NCBI GenBank assembly: GCA_016936785.1
Contig: JAFGXE010000015.1
Coordinates: 1-5,250 of the forward strand
Source of the DNA: Alphaproteobacteria bacterium
Lineage (GTDB): Bacteria > Pseudomonadota > Alphaproteobacteria > Rs-D84 > NBLK01
Length of the DNA stretch: 5,250 nt
Direction: 5' to 3'
The notes under the pieces were generated by a model. That model saw only the letters and a program-made list of their open reading frames with translations. It did not search any database and was not told the DNA's origin. Numbering within the stretch: position 1 is the first letter of the stretch; each line of letters opens with the position of its first letter. Of this stretch, positions 1 to 5,250 are shown piece after piece. The translations under genes and the position numbers were made by a program.

Positions 1-14
1 AAGCTACATTTAAA

Positions 15-22
15 AAGAAGGG
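15..22 (+). promoter_or_regulatory. Possible ribosome binding site for the TTG start at 33
   Basis: AAGAAGGG lies 10 nt before the TTG at 33 and could pair with the 3' end of 16S rRNA. The same bases also read as lysine codons in the open upstream frame, so the match may be a coding artefact of a longer signal-peptide n-region. It decides the start only if the gene does not extend left of the window. Confidence 0.35.
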
Positions 23-32
23 TAAGACATCA

Positions 33-911
33 TTGCTTAAATATATTTTACCATTTTCCCTTTTTCCAATAACTTGTTTTTCTCAAAGTATTCAAGAGAT
101 TACACCTTTGACTTTTTGTAATACCGTTGCAGATGCGAATGGTGGTGTAATTCAAATCAACGAAAAAGGAGGATGCCTTTCCCTTTCAGGAAATCATACT
201 TTTTCTTCTTCTCCAACACGTGGACAGTATGAAATTAAAGGAACACCTTTTAAAGTTGTTGAAGTTATGCTAAGTGGCACATCACTTTCAGGTCCAGGAG
301 ATTCACTTTCTTTAGACAATCTTGTTTCAAGCCCCTCTTTTGATATTGATCTCGACTCCGAGGGAAAAGGAACATTTTACGTTTCTGGAGATTTGACAAT
401 AAATCCAAGGCAAACTTTTGGAAATTACTCAGGTTATTACACAATTAACTACCGTTATAATGAAGCTATTGGAACAGGGTCTTGGCTTATTTTTTCAAAT
501 GCTCTCTCTCAAATTGAACTCCTGCCTTTGCCTATTATCATCCAACAAAATCAAAATATCGATTTTTCAGATGTGGCACCAGATCCTGCAGGGGGTGTCA
601 TCAAGATAAACATAGATGGTTCACTTGAAAATGTTTCTGGAGATTCTATCTTCTTTTCCAATGGCACTCCTGGCAATTTTAGTGTTTCAGGATCACCCAA
701 TACAGAAATCTCTATTAATCTTATCCCAGGAACCTTAACCGGCAACGGCGAAGATCTATCCCTTCACACACTTGAACATAACGCTTCTGCAACACCGCAA
801 CTTGATTCAAATGGAAACTTAAATTTTAACACAGGCGCACAGCTTAATATAAAAGCAAATCAAGCACCCGGAATTTATCAAGGTAATTACACTGTTGAAA
901 TAATTTATTAA
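33..911 (+). CDS. Secreted protein with two tandem DUF4402-like beta domains
   Basis: Function is not known; this is probably an exported surface or periplasmic protein. Residues 2-17 form a hydrophobic signal segment with a likely signal peptidase I site after FPITCFS; there is no proper lipobox. Two homologous domains follow, at about residues 23-140 and 167-292. Each opens with the same pattern (ADANGGVIQI at 33-42, PDPAGGVIKI at 183-192) and closes with the Gly/Tyr strand typical of DUF4402 (GNYSGYYTINY at 130-140, GIYQGNYTVEIIY at 280-292). Domain 1 alone has mature cysteines (C29, C48). The start given is TTG, with AGAAGGG 10 nt upstream. However, the frame stays open to the window edge (position 3) and adds a lysine-rich stretch (KKKGK) that would make a good signal-peptide n-region, so the true start may lie outside the window. 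It converges on the T4SS block and is not part of that operon. The domain family call is by pattern recognition. Confidence 0.8.
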   Translation: MLKYILPFSLFPITCFSQSIQEITPLTFCNTVADANGGVIQINEKGGCLSLSGNHTFSSSPTRGQYEIKGTPFKVVEVMLSGTSLSGPGDSLSLDNLVSSPSFDIDLDSEGKGTFYVSGDLTINPRQTFGNYSGYYTINYRYNEAIGTGSWLIFSNALSQIELLPLPIIIQQNQNIDFSDVAPDPAGGVIKINIDGSLENVSGDSIFFSNGTPGNFSVSGSPNTEISINLIPGTLTGNGEDLSLHTLEHNASATPQLDSNGNLNFNTGAQLNIKANQAPGIYQGNYTVEIIY

Positions 912-943
912 AATTTCTGCTTAAGTAGATCTCTTTAGAAAGC

Positions 944-958
944 TTTACTCAGAGTAAA
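944..958. repeat. Short perfect inverted repeat at the convergent gene junction
   Basis: TTTACTC and GAGTAAA form a perfect 7-bp inverted repeat around a single A; as a hairpin it would be a 6-bp stem with a 3-nt loop. It overlaps the stop codon and last codons of the 118-aa gene, 33 bp past the end of the DUF4402-like gene. It could slow or end transcription from either side. The stem is short and AT-rich and has no clear U-tract on either strand, so calling it an intrinsic terminator is weak. Confidence 0.25.
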
Positions 959-1301
959 ATTCAACAATTTCACTTTCAAGAACAGGGACTTCTGTGCCGG
1001 CTTCATCTATCACATAATACCCTTTATCATCTTGGTAAACTTCATACCCAAGGCGATCAATGCCCACAGGCTCAGGTGTATTGCTTTTGGGAGAGACTTG
1101 AACTTCAACTGTTGATGAAATTGTTTGAGACTCTTTTGATTTTTGTTTTGATTTTACAATCTCATCTTTTGCGAAGCTGTAAACATCTTTCACTGTTGGA
1201 ACCACAGCTTGATCCATCACAACTTTTACCTCATTTGAAAATAAAGTCCCTGTCATAAGTCCTAATAAAAAATACGCTAAAAACGTTAATACAATTTGCA
1301 T
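945..1301 (-). CDS. Small membrane-anchored protein sharing its C-terminal tail with the upstream VirB10-like protein
   Basis: I do not recognise a named family. The 118-aa product starts with a hydrophobic segment (residues 3-21) that has no preceding positive charge, so it may be a membrane anchor or an uncleaved signal. A variable, Lys/Ser-rich linker (about 45-78) follows, then a conserved C-terminal module at 79-117. That module contains EVYQD, GYY, VPV, ES and a final EFY, and aligns with the end of the neighbouring 815-aa VirB10-like protein (DVYQD, GYY, VPV, ES, ERY) at about 17 identical positions in 30. The start is well supported: AAGGAG sits 6 nt before the ATG. The gene begins 10 bp after the VirB10-like stop and is the last in this direction, so it is surely co-transcribed. 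It lacks a lipobox cysteine, so it is not an ordinary VirB7 lipoprotein. An accessory role in the T4SS core is inferred from context and the shared tail only. Confidence 0.8.
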   Translation of the reverse strand: MQIVLTFLAYFLLGLMTGTLFSNEVKVVMDQAVVPTVKDVYSFAKDEIVKSKQKSKESQTISSTVEVQVSPKSNTPEPVGIDRLGYEVYQDDKGYYVIDEAGTEVPVLESEIVEFYSE

Positions 1302-1307
1302 TTTCTT

Positions 1308-1313
1308 CTCCTT
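1308..1313 (-). promoter_or_regulatory. Ribosome binding site embedded in the upstream stop codon
   Basis: On the minus strand the VirB10-like gene ends TAA and the Shine-Dalgarno sequence AAGGAG starts within that stop (TAAGGAG), 6 nt before the ATG at 1301. Terminating ribosomes therefore sit on the initiation site of the 118-aa gene, which should couple the two in translation. Confidence 0.75.
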
Positions 1314-3759
1314 AATATCGTTCTATAATTGCCGATTCTTCAACAGGCACCACCGTGTCTCCATCATACCCATAGTATCCATCTGCATCCTGATAAACAT
1401 CTCCAAATTCATCACGACCGATTGCAACTTCACCGCCGCCACCGCCACCAAAGGCTTCAAGGGGATCGAAATTGTCACTTGTAAAATCTTCTTTAGGCAA
1501 TGCCATTTTTTCTGCTTTACGCGCTTCTTCTTCCTTACGCACTTGGAAAGCTTGATCCATTTGACCCATTTCCTTCGAAATATCAATATTCATCGAATTT
1601 GGTCCAGATTCACTGCCTTTTTTTGACTCAGCCATTCCTGTTATACCTTTAGATGAATCCATTGTTGCCGTATCTACAAGGTTTGCATAACTGTTTTTTT
1701 CTCCGAAAATAGAATCATCATCAACAAAACGAAGCATAATATCTTCTTGTGGATAAATCGTTAGACGCGTTCCTGCTGGGACAGTAAATGGTGGCGTCGT
1801 ATTATCGAGTGTATCTTCCACAAATTTATTCGCAATTTTATTCCAGGTTGCGATCATTGCTTGTTTTGCTTTTTCTTTGCTTGTTTCTTGCCCTGTTTCC
1901 AAAATACTAAGATCCCCCGCTTTATCTGACAACACTTGACGTGTGTACAGCTCTGCCGTCGGAGAAATTAAATTAATCGCAGCAGGAACGAGACTTGTAA
2001 TCATTGGTTTCACAAATTGTTCAAGGTAATCTGTGCTTCCCTTCCCTGGCACACCGAGTTTTCCTTGTGCATCCCCTGTGATTGGCTGATGTGCTGAAAA
2101 AATAAACTCGGCACCATCTGGTCTCACAATACGATCCCATTGGAGCGCGACTCGTGCAAAACGTGTATATGTCTGAGGCCAACTTCCTGATGCATGCCCC
2201 AGTAAAAGACTTCCTGATGGAATAACAACTGTTCGACCTGAGCCACCATACACATTCCGTTCAACAATTGCTGTCGCAGGAATAACACCGCCGTATTCAG
2301 ATTTTTGAAGTGGATAAGCCAAAACAGCAGAAATTGGTTTTGTTCGACGAATAACATATTCTTCATCTTTTGGCATGCTTGAAATTTGATTTGCTGACTT
2401 AATTGTAAAAGGCACTTTGCTCATCTTAGCAGAACGAATCACGCCCATGTGGTCTTCCATTTGATGACTCTCCCATTTATCTGATCCATCTTTAGAACCC
2501 TTAGGTGTAGTTGCAATAATCGCGTCACGCGCGCTTGAACGATCTTCCGCCACAATATTCCAATCCACATTGTTTTTTTGTTTCTCTCCCTCAAAGTCGA
2601 CAAGATCAAGAGGCATATCTACTTTCTTCTTCTGTTGACTCTTTTTTTCCGCAAATGCATCAACATCATACCCGAGAAGATTACCGCTATTATCCACAAC
2701 TTGACCATTCACTTTACGTGTTCCAATAATGTTTCCACACCTTGGAGAATAAACTTTACTTGAAGGTTGAATCCAACCCAAAAAATCACCCTTTAGGGTA
2801 TACGCACGTACCGCATATTTACGACAATCTTCAAGTTTTTCTCTTTTTGGTTTTTCTTTAACAATTGGCAAAACTTCATCTTCTTGTTTATCCTCGGAAG
2901 ATGAAAAGAGCGAATCAAAAAAACTTTCGTCTTCTTTTTTTTCCACTGGCTTTTCTTCAATTTTATCTTCGAATAAATCCGTTTTTATCTCTTCTTTTTT
3001 CGTTTCAATGAAAATCGGAAGAGATTTAATTTTCTCTTTGTTTTCCAAAGAAGAAAGGTCTTGCCATTTTATTTTAATATCAACATTATGTTGCGCATCT
3101 TGTTGAGGAGTCCATGTTAATTTAATTTCACATTTTCCAATTTTCTCAACCAAGCTTTCTTTCTCTTCACAATCACTTGCATCTAAAATAAGATCTGGAA
3201 TGTCTCGAGATAAAGAAACAGATAAAATCTTTAACTCTCCTTTGACACAATTCACAAAAATTGTTCTTTCATATGTTTTTTTAAGAGGGTGTCCTAAAAC
3301 TGAGATTTCCTCTTCAGATAACATTATTTCTGCTGGAACTTGATTGTTACTTTTTCCTTCAAAAAGATCTGCTGTTTCATCTTTTTCCAAAGAAACTTCA
3401 CCCCCATCCCCTTGAGGAATCACTTTTTCAATTACAGAAGAGACTTTGTTTGTGGATGTTTCTTCTTTCTTTTGTCCAGAATAAAATAAGAGCGCAACAA
3501 CAGCTAAAACCAAAGCAATGACCAAAAGCCCCCAATTATACCAATGGACTTTTACCTTTTGAGGCGAAACAATCTTTTCCTTCTTTTCAGAAGGTCTTTG
3601 AGATGAAGTAACCTGAGAATTTATGGTTTGTGGCATTTGTTTTGGTGGTATAATTTCACCCGAAACTCTTTTTTGAGAGTCAGAAAGGGGTCTTACGGAA
3701 TCCGTATTTCTCTTTTTAAAGCGATTCAAAACATCTTTAAATCCGCTAATAAAACTCAT
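1312..3759 (-). CDS. VirB10/TrbI/DotG-family T4SS core-complex protein, enlarged
   Basis: This is the scaffold protein of a T4SS that spans from the inner to the outer membrane. The N terminus (1-74) is basic and cytosolic, followed by one transmembrane helix (about 75-93). The VirB10 fold lies at about 455-685: an AVLAYPL strand, GGVIPATAIVERNVYG, the hallmark VVIPSGSLLLGH (511-522), ALQWDRIVRPDGAEF, then GDAQGKLGVPGKGS. A hydrophobic segment (about 577-605) probably corresponds to the outer-membrane antenna, and PAGTRLTIYPQEDI matches the last strands. At 815 aa it is about twice the length of classical VirB10. The usual proline-rich spacer is replaced by an Ig-like beta domain (143-253), a Lys/Glu-rich stretch (about 254-310) and a Gly-containing repeat module (316-368). 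Beyond the fold is a 125-residue extension with a hexaglycine (771-776) and a tail shared with the next gene. It follows the VirB9-type gene, the conserved order in T4SS loci. Size and layout recall DotG/IcmE of type IVB systems, but the assignment to a T4SS subtype is open. Confidence 0.9.
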   Translation of the reverse strand: MSFISGFKDVLNRFKKRNTDSVRPLSDSQKRVSGEIIPPKQMPQTINSQVTSSQRPSEKKEKIVSPQKVKVHWYNWGLLVIALVLAVVALLFYSGQKKEETSTNKVSSVIEKVIPQGDGGEVSLEKDETADLFEGKSNNQVPAEIMLSEEEISVLGHPLKKTYERTIFVNCVKGELKILSVSLSRDIPDLILDASDCEEKESLVEKIGKCEIKLTWTPQQDAQHNVDIKIKWQDLSSLENKEKIKSLPIFIETKKEEIKTDLFEDKIEEKPVEKKEDESFFDSLFSSSEDKQEDEVLPIVKEKPKREKLEDCRKYAVRAYTLKGDFLGWIQPSSKVYSPRCGNIIGTRKVNGQVVDNSGNLLGYDVDAFAEKKSQQKKKVDMPLDLVDFEGEKQKNNVDWNIVAEDRSSARDAIIATTPKGSKDGSDKWESHQMEDHMGVIRSAKMSKVPFTIKSANQISSMPKDEEYVIRRTKPISAVLAYPLQKSEYGGVIPATAIVERNVYGGSGRTVVIPSGSLLLGHASGSWPQTYTRFARVALQWDRIVRPDGAEFIFSAHQPITGDAQGKLGVPGKGSTDYLEQFVKPMITSLVPAAINLISPTAELYTRQVLSDKAGDLSILETGQETSKEKAKQAMIATWNKIANKFVEDTLDNTTPPFTVPAGTRLTIYPQEDIMLRFVDDDSIFGEKNSYANLVDTATMDSSKGITGMAESKKGSESGPNSMNIDISKEMGQMDQAFQVRKEEEARKAEKMALPKEDFTSDNFDPLEAFGGGGGGEVAIGRDEFGDVYQDADGYYGYDGDTVVPVEESAIIERY
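1315..1401 (-). other. C-terminal tail module of the VirB10-like protein, duplicated in the 118-aa protein
   Basis: This encodes residues 787-815, placed after a hexaglycine linker and an acidic GRDEFG turn. Its DVYQD, GYY, single D, T, VPV, ES, I and terminal Y positions match residues 87-116 of the 118-aa protein (bases 954-1043). The DNA of the two copies has diverged clearly while the motif is kept, which argues for an old duplication held by selection. The function is unknown. Confidence 0.7.
2656..2814 (-). other. Gly-[D/N]-hydrophobic-hydrophobic-Gly repeat module in the VirB10-like protein
   Basis: Within residues 316-368 the pattern G-[D/N]-x-[L/I]-G occurs three times (GDFLGWI, GNIIGTR, GNLLGYD), each beside a short beta-like strand. 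Two cysteines (C312, C341) flank the first unit and could pair in the periplasm. The pattern recalls PRC-barrel or SH3-like turns, but no family can be named with confidence. Confidence 0.45.
3001..3333 (-). other. Ig-like (ASH/choice-of-anchor-like) periplasmic domain in the VirB10-like protein
   Basis: Residues 143-253 alternate hydrophobic strands in a pattern seen in ASH/Hydin-type Ig folds: IFVNCVKGELKILSVSL, then a Cys, then GKCEIKLTWTPQQ followed by NVDIKIKW. The 'C-x-I-x-L-x-W-x-P' strand and the preceding cysteines (C171, C197, C210) fit that template. It lies between the transmembrane helix and the VirB10 fold, so it should be periplasmic. Fold assignment is by eye. Confidence 0.45.
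3756..3759 (-). promoter_or_regulatory. ATGA stop-start overlap coupling the VirB9-like and VirB10-like genes
   Basis: The VirB10-like ATG (3759-3757) overlaps the VirB9-like TGA (3758-3756). The 20 nt before this ATG hold no convincing Shine-Dalgarno sequence, only GT-rich codons of the SPOR domain. Translation of the VirB10-like protein therefore probably depends on ribosomes finishing the VirB9-like protein, which would help keep core subunits in proportion. Confidence 0.65.
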
Positions 3760-5195
3760 TGAGCACGCACCACACTACATTTAATATCTTTTCGCGCAAG
3801 ACGTCGACAAAGCTCCATCCCACGCTCGAGATCTTTTACTGGACCAACACGTAAACGGTAGACTTCATTTGCACTGTAGGGTGTTTCTCCAAGCATATCC
3901 ACGCCATTTGTGTCAATTGCAAAGAATGGTTCAAATTCACCGACAATTTTGTTGAAGTTTTCACTGTCAGATAATTCTGACCATGTATTTTGAAGTTCTT
4001 CAATTGTGTTTGCAGAAGCAAGTTCTAAAACCACTGTCTCTGATGGTTTTCTGACAAGTGGCGCATAATGAGAGGGCATCACATCACCACGTGACTCTTG
4101 TCGTGTTGGCGTTGTCACACCTTCAACAAGCGGATTTGTAAAAGGATCTTGTTGTAATTCAAAATACGAAAGCATTGTTGACGAGCCAGCTGGAACATCT
4201 GCTTCATAGAAAATACCGGATGGATCATTTGGATTAACAGGCTGTTGTGGAACTTCTGTTTCCATCATATACGGCTGAGAAGTTAGGAAAGGTTTTTCCC
4301 GTTTTTTAATACAAACAAGACGTTGTCCATTCCGAAGAACCATGTCTCCAATTGCTTCAACAATCAACAAACGACTATTTGGTCCATCTGTTCGAAATCC
4401 GACAGGCGCTTCTCCACCTTCAACAAGAATGGAGACAACAGGACGTTGCACCATGTGGAGTGATTTTTCACCAAAGTCAATATATGTAAAGACTTGATCC
4501 CGCCACACACGCTCTGGTGCAATAACGTAATCATCTGGATTTGGGACAAAAATATCCATATCAAATCGAAACTCTGTTGGATCAACAGGAATGCTTTTTA
4601 TCCAACCATAGTCTTGATTTTCCATAAAATCAGAACGTGTTTGGTATGTATTTCCACGCATAATTGAATGATCATTTCCACCCGTCGACATTCCAGATGC
4701 AGAAGATTGCCCTTTTTGGAAAGCATTTGGAACAGTGATATCAACAATAGAATGTGTCAACGTGTCTGTGTTCAACGGCTCACTTTTGAGATAAAATGCA
4801 TATTTATTTCCTGAAGTTCCAAAAACAATCATGTTTGTATCTGCGCCGGCATGATCTTGTGCAGGAGAAAGCATCAACACATTTTTCGCAACTGGACGTC
4901 CATCAAAAAAATCTTTATCCCCAATGTAAGCATCACGAATTGTTTCCCACGGTGGGAAATTCACAATTGTCACCATCCCATCACGCAAACGCAGTTTAAG
5001 TACTTTGTCTGGAGACCAATCCATTTTTGCATATCCCGGTTTTGACTGCCCATCCCCCATATTTTGCAACGGATTATCCCAAGCTGGTTGGACACCATAC
5101 TTTCCCATTGTCATGTTCGCATTTATAAGAGGTGCATCTTGTGCATATGCACAAAGAGAAAAAACACTGAGTAAAAATATTACAATCTTTTTCAT
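3756..5195 (-). CDS. VirB9/TrbG/CagX-family T4SS core-complex protein with C-terminal SPOR domain
   Basis: This is a periplasmic core protein that in known T4SSs forms rings with VirB10 and a VirB7-type lipoprotein at the outer membrane. A clear signal peptide (1-18) ends AYA before QD. The VirB9 N-terminal domain is at about 58-157: VLKLRLRDGMVTIVNFPPWE, an IGD turn, then TNMIVFGTSGNKYAFYLKS. The VirB9 C-terminal domain is at about 208-300: IAPERVWRDQVFTYIDFG, RPVVSILVEGGEAPVGFR, LLIVEAIGDMVLRNGQRLVCI. After a Pro/Asp-rich linker (301-386) comes a SPOR domain (387-478) ending in VYRLRVGPVKD and LCRRLARKDIKCSVV. At 479 aa it is well above the ~270-300 aa usual for VirB9. AAGGAAG precedes the ATG by 3 nt (AAGGA by 5). 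The gene ends in TGA overlapping the VirB10-like ATG. Both family calls rest on several matching motifs; the SPOR fusion is the unusual part. Confidence 0.9.
   Translation of the reverse strand: MKKIVIFLLSVFSLCAYAQDAPLINANMTMGKYGVQPAWDNPLQNMGDGQSKPGYAKMDWSPDKVLKLRLRDGMVTIVNFPPWETIRDAYIGDKDFFDGRPVAKNVLMLSPAQDHAGADTNMIVFGTSGNKYAFYLKSEPLNTDTLTHSIVDITVPNAFQKGQSSASGMSTGGNDHSIMRGNTYQTRSDFMENQDYGWIKSIPVDPTEFRFDMDIFVPNPDDYVIAPERVWRDQVFTYIDFGEKSLHMVQRPVVSILVEGGEAPVGFRTDGPNSRLLIVEAIGDMVLRNGQRLVCIKKREKPFLTSQPYMMETEVPQQPVNPNDPSGIFYEADVPAGSSTMLSYFELQQDPFTNPLVEGVTTPTRQESRGDVMPSHYAPLVRKPSETVVLELASANTIEELQNTWSELSDSENFNKIVGEFEPFFAIDTNGVDMLGETPYSANEVYRLRVGPVKDLERGMELCRRLARKDIKCSVVRAQ
3762..4037 (-). other. SPOR domain coding segment of the VirB9-like protein
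   Basis: Residues 387-478 start with a strand (VVLELAS), then a helix (TIEELQNTWSEL), and close with the conserved second half: YRLRVGP, helix ERGMELCRRLARK, and strand CSVVRA. The SPOR family binds peptidoglycan glycan strands lacking stem peptides, which are enriched at division sites. Placement after a long linker at the C terminus is usual for SPOR proteins but not for VirB9. Confidence 0.75.
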
Positions 5196-5198
5196 CTT

Positions 5199-5205
5199 CT
5201 TCCTT
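5199..5205 (-). promoter_or_regulatory. Ribosome binding site of the VirB9-like gene
   Basis: On the minus strand AAGGAAG lies just upstream of the ATG at 5195, with AAGGA 5 nt from it. This supports the chosen start, which also gives a complete signal peptide. No promoter can be read in the 40 nt left before the window edge. Confidence 0.65.
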
Positions 5206-5210
5206 TTTGG

Positions 5211-5249
5211 TTATTTTCTTTTTTCAAGGTTATAAACTAGTACGATGGT
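5211..5249 (-). CDS. Possible 3' end of the preceding operon gene (partial)
   Basis: Reading in from the right edge on the minus strand, one frame gives the tail TIVLVYNLEKRK and a TAA, 15 bp before the VirB9-like ATG. That spacing, with the next ribosome binding site in between, fits an operon with another T4SS gene upstream (VirB8-type would be usual). Only twelve codons are visible, and another frame also stays open for six codons before a stop at 5230-5232, so both the frame and the gene's existence are tentative. Confidence 0.25.
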   Translation of the reverse strand, partial: TIVLVYNLEKRK

Positions 5250-5250
5250 C

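Noticed and set aside
33..95. DUF4402-like protein as a lipoprotein (cysteine in PITC)
   Set aside because: The residues before C15 (P-I-T) do not fit the lipobox, since small residues such as Ala, Gly or Ser are expected at -1 and Leu or similar at -3.
912..958. Strong bidirectional intrinsic terminator between the convergent genes
   Set aside because: The only stem (944-958) is 6-7 bp and AT-rich and has no U-tract in either direction; neighbouring palindromes (AAAGCTTT, CTTAAG, AGATCT) have no loop. It is listed only as an inverted repeat.
945..1301. 118-aa protein as a VirB7/TraV-type lipoprotein
   Set aside because: The product has no cysteine and hence no lipobox after the hydrophobic N terminus, so lipid attachment is not possible.
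2535..2763. Plus-strand open frames opposite the VirB10-like gene
   Set aside because: They are short, overlap each other, have no family pattern, and lie antisense to a gene with clear VirB10 motifs.
3756..5195. VirB9-like protein as a DotH/IcmK orthologue because it precedes a DotG-like gene
   Set aside because: Its motifs (RLRDGMVTIVNFP, NMIVFGTSGNKYAF, VLRNGQRLVCI) follow VirB9/CagX/TrbG proteins, and the VirB9-VirB10 order is common to most T4SS types, so gene order does not decide.
4796..5235. Plus-strand open frames opposite the VirB9-like gene, one with a hydrophobic end
   Set aside because: Their composition is that of the reverse complement of the VirB9-like coding DNA; the hydrophobic run mirrors the AT-rich leader region. 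No supporting start context was seen.

Overview
The window is AT-rich DNA that reads with the standard bacterial code. It most likely comes from a Gram-negative bacterium: every complete product has a signal peptide or membrane anchor, and two genes belong to the outer-membrane core complex of a type IV secretion system (T4SS). The style of the SPOR domain in one of them (paired motifs of the type yRlrvGP...A..lCrrLa..., with a conserved cysteine) and the DUF4402-type protein point loosely to an alphaproteobacterium. This is inference from family resemblance; no marker gene is present.

Layout. Left (33-911, + strand): a secreted protein made of two tandem DUF4402-like beta domains. It is separated from the rest by a 33-bp convergent junction. 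The remainder (945-5195, - strand) is one tightly packed gene block read right to left: a VirB9/TrbG/CagX-type protein of 479 aa with a C-terminal SPOR domain, a very large VirB10/TrbI/DotG-type protein of 815 aa, and a 118-aa membrane-anchored protein of unknown function. The first two overlap by ATGA; the second and third are 10 bp apart, with the ribosome binding site built into the stop codon. A short open frame at the extreme right edge may be the tail of the preceding operon gene.

How they may work together. VirB9 and VirB10 homologues co-assemble, with a VirB7-type lipoprotein not seen here, into the ring-shaped core that joins the inner and outer membranes. This version has unusual additions. 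VirB9 carries a SPOR domain, expected to bind peptidoglycan. VirB10 carries an extra periplasmic beta domain with cysteines, a lysine/glutamate-rich spacer, a small repeat module and a 125-residue C-terminal extension. The last ~30 residues of that extension recur as the C terminus of the 118-aa protein. That shared tail, with the SPOR fusion, is the most interesting content of the window: it suggests the small protein is a dedicated accessory of this core complex, mimicking or competing with the VirB10 tail. No RNA gene, insertion sequence, CRISPR array or origin was seen, and no stretch over 300 bp lacks a gene.
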